Positions 34,091 to 45,172 of a stretch of 64,000 bases of DNA are shown piece after piece. This DNA comes from Diadema setosum (taxonomy: Eukaryota > Echinodermata > Echinoidea > Diadematoida > Diadematidae). The notes beneath the pieces are model-generated. The model was given only the letters and a program-made list of their open reading frames with translations, did not search any database and had not been told where the DNA came from. Position numbers and translations under genes: made by a program. The stretch spans positions 6,605,830 to 6,669,829 of the forward strand of contig NC_092702.1 of assembly GCF_964275005.1 (NCBI RefSeq). The letters are read 5' to 3'. Numbering within the stretch: the first letter of the stretch is position 1; each line of letters begins with the position of its first letter.

Positions 34091-35487
34091 GGTAAATTTT
34101 CAGAAATTTAGTGAAAGGAAATGCAAACTTTGCTCTTTGTTCTGTCCGTACTAAGAAGCAACTGTCTCTTCAATATCTGTATAAGAAGACTTCAAGAAAA
34201 ACATTGGTAAAACCTGATAATTCGTTTCATGGTGAAAATCAACGCTTTCAAGATCTCAAGATTTAAGCATGACATTTCCGGAAGCATATTTGGCCTCGCT
34301 CCGAATGTCATGATATCTAAATGATATATTATGGAAAACCTCACTCCCAATGTTCATGATATCTAAATAACTATAATTATGGGAAACCAATCAGATGGGT
34401 TGGTTCTTGTTTTGGTTTTCGTTTTCCAAGGGTTTTTGTAGATTCTTAAACCCTTCGTATGATCGTGAGTTTTGATCAGATAGGTTGTCAACATTAAATT
34501 TCAAAGAAACACCATGGAACATAAATACACCGGAAGATGTTTTCGTTAAGTCTTTAAATTTAGAAATGCCAAAATGATGTAATTTTCTTACAATTATGAA
34601 TTATGCAGGTGAGGAACAATGATATTTTCTGAATTATGCAGATTTGACCTAAATCTGACACGAGTTTGTTTTAAGAATCGATGGTGATTTTCCCTTTTTT
34701 GTGATTCTTTTTATACGCAGTGTATCGGTTACCCACGGATATAAGATATGAGGATATTGATTACTGATGTACACATCGTCTTAACCGGGTTTATATTGTA
34801 GATAGAGCAGGAAAACTTAAATATACAATATCAAAAATAATTGATTTACGAAGAACTCAGATCGGCTCTGCTGTGTGCAGATGCTTTGTGAAATGGCGTA
34901 CGTTGTGTGGCGGGTTTTTGTTTTCTTGCAATAGTAGGGCAGTGCTCTCTGTTTGCAACATGACAATGTGTCTGCCTCTTTCTTTCTTTCTTTATTCTCT
35001 GCCAAACATATATGTATATGTATGTATATTTTTATTTCGGAACCCCACAGAGGCATTCGTTGCATCCTCGTTTACCTACTGTGTATGGTGCATGTTTATC
35101 TTCCTCGTCCGTATTGTTCCTCGTCTCGCTCTAAACCCATGACCTGTTATCTTTTATTCTCAGTTCCATTTGTCGGCGCGATCCTCTATTCGTGCACATT
35201 ATTTCGACGCCAGTCATGTTCATCGATTATTTCGCGTTTTTGCCACACTCCGTTCTTTGGTTACTATCTATCACATCATGCACTCACTTATAGGCACACA
35301 GTTCTATTGCCAACTTAGATTCCCTTTTGCAGATCATAAATCATTAGTTAATTTTTTTTCAATGCACCCTTTCAGTCTGTACAAAATGATGCTTTGTTTA
35401 GGCATACAGCGTAAGAATCTGGCCCAGTTGGTGGGGTAGAAAGTACAAAGTACATGAACAACTCCTCATTGTGGCAAACGAATTGCC
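34091..35487. other. intergenic, no gene supported
   Basis: Contains a duplicated phrase 'atgatatctaaatgat' / 'atgatatctaaataac' near 34308 and 34364. Frames of 80-120 codons at 34873-35439 show no motif, and two overlap, so I do not call them genes. Confidence 0.45.
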
Positions 35488-37019
35488 GGGGTCATCCCAC
35501 GACACCGACACCCACGAGTCATACGGTCCACGAGACCGACATCAACAATAGGTCCATGAGTCATACAGCCCATGAGTTATACGGCTCACGAGTCATACAG
35601 CCCATGAGTTCGACATTACGCACAAAAGGTTCACGAGACCGACACTAAGCACAGAAAGCCCACGAGACCGACACTACACAATAAAGGCTCACGAGACCGA
35701 CAGTACGAAAAAGAGGCTCACGAGACCGACACTAGGCAAAGAAGGCTCACGAGACCGACACTAGGTATAGAAGGCTCACGAGACCGAAACTAGGCAAAGA
35801 AGGCTCACGAGACCGACAGGATGAATAGCGCCATCTACATGTCAATTACCTGTGCAGGGTGTTCCATAAAAGGGAAAATTGTATACTGGCTTCACGCTCT
35901 GGAGCGGGAGATTGTAACTAATTGAACAGCACCATCTACATATCAACGATGTCAAGTAACTATGTATTTCTACACGTGTGACTTTTAGAGGGCAGTTTTT
36001 CACGCTACAGGGAGCGATATTGTTACCAATTTATCTCTTTTCTTTTCATGGGACCCCCCCCCCCCCCCAAAAAAAAAAAAATGTATCAAAAAATAATAGA
36101 GGACAAGAACGATGTATGGCTTGATTTTAGATGTCATCGTGCTATTTTTAATAGGCTTTCCCAATTTCTAGATAGACGGTGGACAGAATATAAGGTGTTT
36201 TTTTTTTACCCTTTTCTTTCTTGCTTCACTAGTTAAGTATTCCTTATTAGATATCCTATCCTCCTGCTTAAGAGTTCAATTTGTATTTTTTTTTCTGTAA
36301 CTATAATGCATGACATTTCAAAGAATGAAAACGGTTGGTTTTTTTTTTTATTGCAGCGATTCACCTCGATTTGTGGCTTGTATTTGTAGAATTATTCTCC
36401 TCAAAACAGTACATTTTTCATGAAATAGAATAGCTGTTTCATGGATGCATCTTCGTTTTCCGAATCCTTAACGCTACCTTAATAGATAATTATATCATTT
36501 TCTGTGAATTTGTACTAAATCAGCACCTTTGCACATGACTACTTCCATTCCATATCATGTAAAGCAAGTGTGCACTGCAACATTGACCATTTTGAAATAT
36601 TTTCTGGTGAACTTCATTTCACACCTGAATATTATTCTAGTTGGTTGATCTGAATGTCCACATCATTTTATTTCATTTTTTTTCCTAAGCAGATGTATAC
36701 CGGTAAATGTTTTGCGGAAAGGGAAACGAGTGTTTTGGCATTTTCGAAATTAATGTTGAAACATGCACTTTTACTGAATTTTGTTAATTTTTTTCACAAA
36801 CACTCAAACGCGCAAACACAATTAAAAATCTTGAACAGTTCAGGGGGCGAGGGAGGGCAATTGACGGGGTAATCCCCGAGCAACTCTCCTTTTCCATCTC
36901 TCACATCTTCCGTATGCCATTATCTGGACACCCTATACAATTAATTGATCTATAGGTGGCGCTGTTCATCCTGTCGGTCTCGTGGGCCTTCTTTGCGTAG
37001 TGTCGGTCTCGTGAGCCTT

Positions 37020-38137
37020 GCCCGGTCACACCGCCCGAACTTTGTTGGAGCGTTCCTTGAACGGTAAGGAGAGGGGGCCGAATTTCGACAACGCTCGTCA
37101 CCGCGCACAAAATGGGGGAAAAAATCGAAAACACGGGCGTTGCCTTAGCGGTGCACCGCTGAAGCCGGCGTTGCTTTAGCATTGGTTTAACGGTCGCGAG
37201 CGGTAGCGAGCGTTGGTTTAGCGGTGACGCGAGCGTTGATAGAGCGGCGTTCTGCGCATGCGGGCGTTGGCTCGGCGGGGGTTTAAAGTTGGTTTAGCGG
37301 CATACCGCTTTTGAATACGGAGCTGAACGGATCGCTTTGATAGAAGTTCTGATAGATTTTTGAGAGAAGTCGATAGTTGAAGTTCATCATGCCACGTGGA
37401 CAAAAGAAGAGGAAGGCTGGTGAAGGAAAGGCAGCAGCCTCCAAGAAGATTCTGCTGCTGGACTATAGTGCACCAATCATAGTGAGTCTCTAGCATCCAT
37501 GGTAGTACAGTTTTACTGTAACTTTGAGCAAATTCGATATAAATGAGGTCTGCACTCAACGGCAGCTCGATTCCAAATGGGCTCCTGGTCCATTTCTCCC
37601 CGTATTTATAGCCAAATTCTGGTCCCGCTCCGACACCTCCATACCAACGCCAAACCAAAGTTCATCACCGCAATGGATCACTGCTTCAACGCCCGACACC
37701 GTTCCAGCAATCCCGTGTCCGCTCGTAAAACGCTTACAACCGCTCCATCAAAGTTTGTGCAACGTTTAATCACCGCCTGGGCAAAGCTGGCGAAGCAGCG
37801 GTGGTCCAGCGTTCAAGATTTCTGCGTTGGCCTAGCGGACCAAAGCGTCCACGAACTTGCGTCTAGCGGTGCCAAACTTTGACTGGGCGTTGTTGGAGCG
37901 GTGGTGAACTTTGCCGGAGCGGAAAATTGTCTGCTCCTCACCGCTCGCAATATTTTGTGCAGCTCAAATTTTTACTTTCGGAGCGGTAGGAGGGACCATC
38001 AGCGGTGGCCGAGCGTATACGGCGTTGCCTTAACGGAAGCCAACTTGTGTTAAACGGTGGTGAACGGTTACGAGCGGTGATGAATTTTTTCACCGCTCCA
38101 GGAACGCTCCAGCAAAGTTCTGGCGGTGTGACCGGGC
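37020..38137. mobile_element. 1.1-kb GC-rich TIR element, CTT target, nested
   Basis: Starts GCCCGGTCACACCGCCCGAA and ends with the inverted ...GCGGTGTGACCGGGC; CTT flanks it at 37017-37019 and 38138-38140. The terminal homology runs about 45 bp, with 'gttggagcgttcc' on the left matching 'ggaacgctccagc' on the right. The interior consists mostly of 'gcgttggtttagcggt', 'gagcggtag' and 'gaacggt' variants, inverted between the halves, around a short unique segment at 37330-37560. It interrupts a CACGAG-repeat array, so it is younger than that element. Confidence 0.88.
37389..37493 (+). other. 34-codon basic ORF inside the TIR element
   Basis: ATG at 37389 opens MPRGQKKRKAGEGKAAASKK followed by ILLLDYSAPI and a stop. 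The first 20 residues are a strong nuclear-localisation-like basic cluster. ATAGTGAGT at 37480 resembles a splice donor, so this could be a first coding exon, either captured from a host gene or left from the element's own transposase gene. No downstream exon was identified. Confidence 0.25.
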
Positions 38138-38484
38138 CTTTAGGGTAGTGTCGGTCTCGTGGGCTTTGTTTGCATAGTGTCGGTCTCGTGAGCCTTTTGT
38201 GTGTATAACTCGTAGGTTTATTTTACTTGATGTCGAACTCGTGGGCTTTATTTTACTCAGTGTCGAACTCGTGGGCTGTATGACTAGTGGGCTTTATGAC
38301 TTGTGAGCTGTATGACTCGTGGGCTGTATGACTTGTGAGCTGTATGACTTCTGGGCTGTATGACTCGTGGGTGTCGGTCTCGTGACGTGCACCCGAATTG
38401 CCCTGTGTAATTTTAGTAATGATTTAAATCAGAATATGTCATTTCATCAAATTACAGTTAATCAATACAAAGATATCGTGTGTT

Positions 38485-38850
38485 ATGTACCACAGTTTCA
38501 CTACAGATAAGTCTTCTGCGCTGCATTTAAACATGGGGAGTGTGAGTAAACATTTCGATGAGTTAAAGTTTTTACTAGAGTCTGATGTAAATCCGTCAGT
38601 CTCTGTTATTGAATTAAGTAGAACTTGTTTAACTTCCCATTCTGAAAATTCTTTTGCAGCTGATGGTTATGAATATTTATGTACGTCAATAGTAGAGTTG
38701 AAAAGAGTGGTAAAGCGGTGTTACATTTCATGTTTCAGGTACGTGTACATGTACTTTTGAATAAATTCTTCAGGACGATCTGTAGAATGAACGGTTCCAT
38801 GACATTGAATTGGAGGCAACTTTGTTTTACCGTCCATCTAATGTTTTTTG
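38485..38850 (+). pseudogene. LINE endonuclease fragment
   Basis: Encodes ALHLNMGSVSKHFDELKFLL, SVIELSRTCLTS (degraded SxTWL motif) and DGYEYLC. After a shift it reads TLFYRPSN, matching the 5' part of an APE endonuclease. The reverse transcriptase part does not follow; instead a tandem repeat begins. Dead fragment. Confidence 0.78.
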
Positions 38851-39400
38851 ATGGTTTTACTCTATTTCGGGGTGCTGAATCCGAATCTGGATGATGCAAC
38901 TCTTGCATCCTCGAAGATTTGAGATATTCAAGATGGCCTCCAAATTGGCCGCCAAAACCGGAAATTCCCATTTTCATTATTTCCTTCTTTATGGCGAGAA
39001 ATTGAAAGCAATGGATGGTTTTACCCTATTTCGAGGGTACTGAATCCGAATCTGCATAATGCAACTCCTGCATCAAAATGCAAAATGGCCACCAAAACCA
39101 GAAATTCCCACGTACACAATTGTATTTTCTTCTAAATTGTGAGAAATTGAAAACAATGGATGGTTTTACCCTATTTTGAGTATGCTGATTCCGAATCTGG
39201 ATGATGCAACTCCTGCATCCTTGAGGATTTTGAGATATTCAAGATGGCCGCCAACATGGCCGCCAAAACCGGAAATTCCTATGTATTTCCTTCTAAATGG
39301 TGAGAAATTGAAAACAATTGATGGTTCTACCATGTTTTAAGGGTGCTGAATCCGAATCTCGATGATGCAACTCTTGCATCCTTGAAGGTTTTTGAGTTTA
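38850..39400. repeat. ~150-bp tandem repeat, four units
   Basis: The unit 'gatggtttta.cctattt.gagg.tactgaatccgaatct...gatgcaact.ctgcatcc...atggccgccaaaaccggaaattcc' begins near 38850, 39012, 39159 and 39319 (period about 147-162 bp). Units differ by small deletions and substitutions. The last one is truncated. Confidence 0.88.
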
Positions 39401-39479
39401 AATGTAAACCTCTGGTTAGAAACAACAAACGTCTTGCTTTTCAGACTTGGTCCACGAAATAAACTTATTGTATTACAAC

Positions 39480-40440
39480 AAAAGTTTTAATTGCCACGTA
39501 ATCAACAGTTGCACCAGCTGCAATATGTCAATCTTTGTCTTTTGCTGCACTTTTTTCCTGCAATTTCAGCGGATTCAGTCATGACAGTCACGGATCCAAT
39601 TTGCTTATCTTAATTTCTCTCCGATCATGAATTTGACATTAACAAACTCAGCTTTCCTGTAATTTCAACACTTTTTGTTCAGACCATCAAAGATCTATAT
39701 TGAGTACAAGCTATATGCCTTGGAGATAAATTTCTGCAAAATATTGTGTGGTCCTCTGGAAATATGCTCTAGGGTGCAAATTCCATGATCTAACTGTGCT
39801 TATAAGGTTTGCAAAACTTTGTTGACACTGACATATTGACGACCAACAGTCAATGATATTCTCAAAATATGGCATCTACTTTCTGTAGTTCTTGTCATAT
39901 TGTTTGCATAGTCACACATTCTCAGTCATACGTTACATATTTATCCAATGGAAGTTGAAAATAATTATGAAACTATTATCAAACTCCGAAGACCAAAATT
40001 TCTGACTTTCATATTGATCACTGCAACTATGCTTGTCTTTTTGCGAATGTGGTTATACAGTAACAGTTGGTTTGCTTCCGTTGTCAGGCATTATCAGTCC
40101 CACGCAACATACATTATGCATTGTGGTAAAGTCGGAAATAATGAACTCCCTGACGCGGGGGCAGCAATTTCTGAATTTCATATTAATCATTACAACCATC
40201 ATGACTATGCTTGTGTTTTTGTTTGTTTGTTTGTTTGTTTGTTTGTTTTTTGGACAACAATTCATATTGTCTGCATAGTCAGGCACTATCAGTCACACGC
40301 AACATGCATCATGCATTGTGGTAAAGTTGGAAATAATGAAATCCCTAGTAACTCGGGGCCAGAATTTCCGAATTTCACACTTTACACAACCTTGCCCATC
40401 TTTCTGCGTTTTCACTTAGAAACCACTTTATGAAATGTTA
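39480..40440. repeat. dispersed repeat block, copy 2
   Basis: 39560-39840 matches 1300-1620, and 39900-40440 matches 3997-4360. The phrase 'ttatcagtc.cacgcaaca' occurs twice here (40090 and 40287, about 195 bp apart), with a (GTTT)n expansion at 40218-40248 between them. Two blocks that are separate near the left end of the window are contiguous here, so they probably belong to one longer repeat. Confidence 0.65.
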
Positions 40441-41280
40441 AAGAGCATACATACAGTTACATTGCAGTTTGTTAGTTTCCTTGTTTGTTAATTTTCCATC
40501 TTGCAAGATACATTGTGGATTCAGCTGCACTGGCTAATTTTCTGTTGGGTCCAGTTACTTAGTACATGTATATGCAGGACGGGTGGATCACTTCACCGAG
40601 TTAAATGCACCCTGCTCTTTGCGATGAATGAATGAATGAATGAAGAGAGATCTTTACTTTAAAGCGTGTCTTGTGGCTCTCTCACTCTCGGGACCTCCAT
40701 TTTATGTCCCATCCGAGGGACAGAGTTTTTTTTTTCTTTTTTTTTTCCTTCTTCTTTTTTTTTTTCCCCCTACTTGATAATTCCCATTAACAGAGATGCT
40801 GGAATACAGAACTCTTGAGAATGCTGTCTCATCTCTCAAATAAATGTAATATAAGCTGTGTAAGTCCTTGCTTTTCAAGGAGAACTTCAAGACTGCAAAA
40901 TTAACATCGTATGAGCTGGCATTTTCATAAAATGCAGGTTGGCTTGACACTGTCCCAAAATTGACATAAGATGCCCATATGAATATGGAATTTTCACTTT
41001 TGCGTGAAGTCAGCCCTGAAATTGATAACCGGCAAAAGCCGATCAAAAGCAACTAAAACAAGTTTGATCTTTTGTTAGCAGCCTGAGAAATTCCACTGGG
41101 GGTTATTGTACAATGGCTCTAAGATACCCTCACAAAACACGATCAGAGTGGAATTTTAACGTTTGCTTTATCGTGTGTCCATCTTTGCTCAACTTTGGGA
41201 AAGTGTGACGCCTACTGTACATTTTATTTCCATGGCATTTATTTACAAAATGCGTCACAAAGAAGAAGTGTTCTACCGTA
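40441..41280. other. intergenic, nothing recognised
   Basis: A short GAAT run at 40624-40640 and T/C-rich low complexity at 40726-40770. No gene supported. Confidence 0.45.
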
Positions 41281-41284
41281 TTAA

Positions 41285-41667
41285 AGGGTGTGTACAGTTC
41301 TGGTCGAGGCGAGGATTTAGCTTTTACCGTTTTGCGAGATATTCAGAAACCACTCTATGAGATGTCAAAGAGCATGCAGTTCTAAGGGGTATCAAAAGTT
41401 TATTCGATGAAAATCGGTTTTGAAATGGCTGAGATATCCAAAAACAAGGTGAAACAAAGAGATCCTCATAAAGTTGTGGCATGTCGCCTTTTATTATTAG
41501 CACTTTTTGGGATATCTCAGCCATTTGAAAACCAATTTTCATCAAATAAACATTGAATCCTTCTTAAAATTACATGCTCTTTCATATTTCATACGAGGCT
41601 TTTCATTATCTCACTTAGGAATGTTCAAAACATGAATCCCCACCTCAACCAGTACTGTACAGTCCCT
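41285..41667. mobile_element. 383-bp MITE, TTAA target site
   Basis: AGGGTGTGTACAGTTCTGGT at the left pairs with ...ACCAGTACTGTACAGTCCCT at the right, flanked by TTAA at 41281-41284 and 41668-41671. A second inverted pair lies inside ('aaatggctgagatatccaaaa' near 41428 and 'gggatatctcagccatttgaaa' near 41508), so the whole element folds back. Different sequence from the AGGGGATGG foldback family but the same target preference and AGGG start. Confidence 0.88.
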
Positions 41668-42479
41668 TTAAAATGAAACAGAATCAGGAACGGCACATTT
41701 GCAAAACATGAATAACACCTTCACCCAAAGTAAGCTTTTCTCACACTTTTTACTGATGCCAAATGAGTTTGAATAAAAATATTTTCACGTCACATTTTCA
41801 TGTCATGTTCACACTTGTTACGTATTTCAGGATTTATAACATGAACACAGGTCAAGACTTCCATGATTATGAGGACAGATTTGCCTGGATGAAAATGATA
41901 CATGTACATGTAAGTTATATACTGGTCCTCTATCATTCCTTGTAAATTAAATTCACATACATATACTATTTGCAGATGTATTACATTTTGACACAAACAG
42001 AAATGTCTTCTGTGATCTCTCCAAATTCAGGGCCAATAAAATATTGCAACTACTTGTACACCAAACACTTCAAAATTAGAGGGGGGGGGGGGGGTGAAGA
42101 AAATACATTTATGGTAAACTGTAATAACATAAGGACATTAAAGTTAAAGCATATTCACACAATACACGTACATGAAAAGATTAAATCTTAAACTCTCTTA
42201 TCCTCCCCCCCCCCCCCACACACACACAAATGAATAAGATTGAGGAAAGAGGATACTGTATTGAATTGGCAGTCCTTATCACAGATCATGTTCTCAATAA
42301 TAACGAAAAGCTAAAGAGGATGAACATGAAATATGGCTTAAAGTGGTCTCCTGGCAGCCTGAGTAATATTGACCCATTGATGTTGGTCAAGTAAAATATC
42401 CCTCTAAGTAATTGATGCCAAGTTCATGAAGTGTTTACCCATTTGTTTTGCACTGCCTATGCTTGCCTTTATGATAAAG
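41668..42479. other. intergenic, low-complexity runs only
   Basis: G-run at 42083-42097 and C-run followed by CA repeat at 42207-42229. No gene or repeat family otherwise. Confidence 0.45.
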
Positions 42480-42830
42480 GAACCAATGTTAAGTGGCTCC
42501 AATGGTTCCTTTATGAAAAGGAATGACTGGAAAAATGGTATGATTATGCATTTGTATTTGTTTGTTAAATGAATGATGATAAAAGTCTCTGGTTGAGCTT
42601 AGCAGCTCTTCCACAACAGAAACTTCATGTTTCTTCACATTACTCAAAACTCTGCTACAGCTCAAGGATTGAAAAATATCACGGATCAATGTTACCCACT
42701 TTAAGAGCCTTGGAGGAGTTGCTTTAATACCTGTCGGTGTTTTTATGGATAATTGGTTTCAGCCATAACTTTCCCAGTTCTTTGGAAATCATCACAGAAT
42801 GACTTGTATACGAAGTACCCCATTTTCCAC
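42480..42830 (-). repeat. dispersed 330-bp repeat, copy 2
   Basis: Inverted copy of 33165-33500, with clear matches such as 'ttagcagctcttccacaacagaaac' and 'tgttacccactttaagagccttgg' (each read from the complement). No LINE coding sequence is next to this copy. Confidence 0.75.
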
Positions 42831-43337
42831 TAATTTTCATGGTTGATGCAGTTCTTGGGGCATGCTGCTCCTGCATTATGGATTAGCCTCCAAAACGATA
42901 CTAAACATGCAGACACAGCAGGAATATTTCACAGATCTGAGACTTACTTTTCTTCACTGTAATTACATGTGCTTCAAGCAAATGTAAATTGAGCTGCATT
43001 TCTGGATGTTATTTCTACATTTTTCCCCCCTCTGAAAGCATGTTGAGATCTCGTTAGGGGTATTATTACGCTACGCAATAACAGTTAGTAGTGATGATAA
43101 TGATAATAACATGCAATGTTACATTTACTGCCAGATTGATAAATTCATGCTCTTCAAATTTCCAGTTTCATTGCTCCATAGGTCTCGTATACATGTATCT
43201 ACACTATATGGAGTGTAAAATACAAAACTAAAAGAACAATGAGAATTTCACCATTATAGGTAGAATGCCCACCCCCCCCCCCCCCCAAATCCTGCACCTC
43301 CCCATATTATGGCATACGTTGTACTTATAATTTTATA

Positions 43338-43586
43338 TGAAGAGTTTGTTTGCAAAAACCGATAAGTCCATTTTTGAAGATTTTGAAGTACGGTCTCTGT
43401 CATAAAGTACGAAATAATACCTTTTAAATGATACATTGGTCACTACATATAAAGGTATATTTTTGAAGTTATGGTCAAAAGAAGCAAAAATTTTCTTATT
43501 ATTCTCTTTATTTTTCTTGACCTTTAATCGCAAATATCTCCATTTGACAAATATGGACTTATCGTTTTTTGCAAACAAACTCTTCA
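43338..43586. mobile_element. 249-bp TIR element, TA target
   Basis: TGAAGAGTTTGTTTGCAAAA begins the left end and its inverse closes the right end; similarity between ends extends about 40 bp (through the complement of 'tggacttatcg'). TA flanks both sides (43336-43337 and 43587-43588), as for Tc1/mariner-type elements. A lone copy of this terminus occurs inside each full 590-bp unit at about 51866 and 52456. Confidence 0.75.
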
Positions 43587-43592
43587 TATATT

Positions 43593-44290
43593 CTCCTTAT
43601 GCAATGATACTGCTAAATATGATCAATGCAAATAAAATGGCGTGTTAATTTTATGATACACTCTTTTATATAGCCCGATGATAGGAAAGCTGTCCTTTTT
43701 ATTTGAGCCTACTTTTTTGCTAGACGTTAACTTGAATAAGTACTTGAGTTTCTCTACAGCTCTCCGTGCAAAAAGAGACAGCGTATGACCAAAGCAGTGC
43801 TTTAATAGACAACTGCAATGCCATCACAGTCACATTTTTAAGATTGTTCAGTTGTAAAAAGGGATGCGAGACAAACCACTTCAAGTTTGCAGATGAACAT
43901 TTTTACACACCCCTCAGTGTACGACTTCTCTAATCATGGAGATTTGGAGAACAACAGATATTGTAATATGCAGTGTTAATCCAACAAAATAAAGAGTTAA
44001 GTGGAGATTTCTACTACACTGAAGAATAACATAATTGGATGTAGGCTCTAAATTCTATTCTATTCTCTTCTATTCACATTTCAATCTTCACTATTCAATC
44101 TGAAATTTGAAGCAAAACTAAGGATTACAGCTGTAGGTACCTCCAGGCAAAAACAAAATAAAACAAATGAAAAAAGCCCCAAATCAATTAAAAATAAAAC
44201 ACTTATAATGAAAAATTCCAATGAAAATAGTCATTAAAAAAAATACATGAAAAAAAAAAAAAACCAAACAAACAAACAAACACAACTACA
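43593..44290. other. intergenic, downstream of DUSP11 gene
   Basis: No gene supported. A-rich low-complexity sequence at 44230-44280 including an (AAAC) run. Confidence 0.45.
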
Positions 44291-44299
44291 TTGTTTCAG

Positions 44300-44585
44300 G
44301 AAGAAAATTTACTGTACCGTGCAGAGAAGACACATGACCTGACCTATAAACCTTAATCTTTTCTTAGGAGAATAAAAAGGAAGAAAATACAATAAAATAA
44401 AATAAAAAGGAAGAAAATTTACCGTGCAGAGAAGACACATGACCTGACCTATAAACCTTAATCTTTTCTTGGGAGAATAAAAAGGACGAAAATGAAATAA
44501 AATAAACAGGAAGAAAATTTACCGTGCAGAGAAGACACATGACCTGATCTATAAACCTTAATCTTTTCTTGGGAGAATAACAATC
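44300..44585. repeat. ~105-bp tandem repeat, three units
   Basis: 'gaagaaaatttaccgtgcagaga' + 'agacacatgacctga.ctataaacctta' repeats near 44300 (first unit slightly diverged), 44410 and 44512. It lies immediately 3' of the DUSP11 stop codon and so probably falls in its 3' UTR or just downstream. Confidence 0.85.
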
Positions 44586-44673
44586 TGCTTTATAATAGTG
44601 ACCAGTGACTACACTGATTTCATGCTGACATCAAATGACTATGAAGGTCAGAGTTGAGAAAAGCTACTAACAG

Positions 44674-45172
44674 TTAATCCTCATCAAAACGTATATGCCT
44701 GTTGTAAGTCCTCTGCTCTCTGTCGTTGTAATGGTGCCAGTTGCTCCTGTTATTATAGCCCCTGTGCCAGTTCCAGTTACCATGGGGACTCCTACTCCTG
44801 TATCCCCTGTGCTTCCTGGTCCCATTCCTACCACTGTACTGCCCCCGCCGGGCCTTCATGCTCTCCCACGACTCACTACTCCTCCACCTGTGGTCCCACT
44901 GGCCGGCATTACCATAGGGATCATAGTGATTGAAGTGGAAGCGGTCGTCATGGCAACCCCTCCACTGTGGCCGGTCTGAGTAGGGGTTCCAGTCTGCACC
45001 GTAATGCCAAGGATTATGATGTCTCTGTGTGTCCCTTTCAGAGTTGTATCTGTGATCCCTTCTGCATTCTGTAGAATAAGGGCGTTTGTCCTGCTCAGAC
45101 TGGAGTTCAGGATGGTGGTGAACATGCTTATCCACATCCTCTTCATTAGACTTCACTGTTGGAACTGTTTCT
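44674..45172 (-). CDS. DUSP11: DUSP11 last exon (basic aromatic tail, stop)
   Basis: Acceptor CTTTCAG|A, stop at 44674-44676. It encodes 165 residues: an acidic/His start ([17 protein letters not shown]), then a low-complexity tail with repeated RxxY, WxxY, RS and NRS elements ([20 protein letters not shown]). Such a tail is suited to RNA or RNP binding, as known for vertebrate PIR1, but this is inference from composition. Confidence 0.92.

Larger units (their letters stand above)
35488..38394. mobile_element. composite CACGAG-repeat element, 8-bp target duplication
   Basis: Left end GGGGTCATCCCACGACACCG, right end (reverse complement) GGGTGCACGTCACGAGACCG, flanked by GAATTGCC at 35480-35487 and 38395-38402. 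The outer parts (35488-35820, and 36975-37016 plus 38141-38394) are tandem variants of 'ggctcacgagaccgacacta', 'cccatgagttcgacatta' and 'cccacgagtcatacag', inverted between left and right. The centre (35820-36970) is unrelated AT-rich sequence with homopolymers. The right half was later hit by the element at 37020-38137. Related to 8189-8732. The 8-bp duplication suggests a hAT-like mechanism. Confidence 0.87.

Noticed and set aside
34873..35439. Overlapping plus-strand frames of 89, 121 and 89 codons
   Set aside because: They overlap in different frames, show no family motif and have biased hydrophobic composition typical of AT-rich DNA.
37218..37658. 146-codon minus-strand frame
   Set aside because: It runs through the foldback repeats of the TIR element and is a by-product of GC-rich sequence with few stops.
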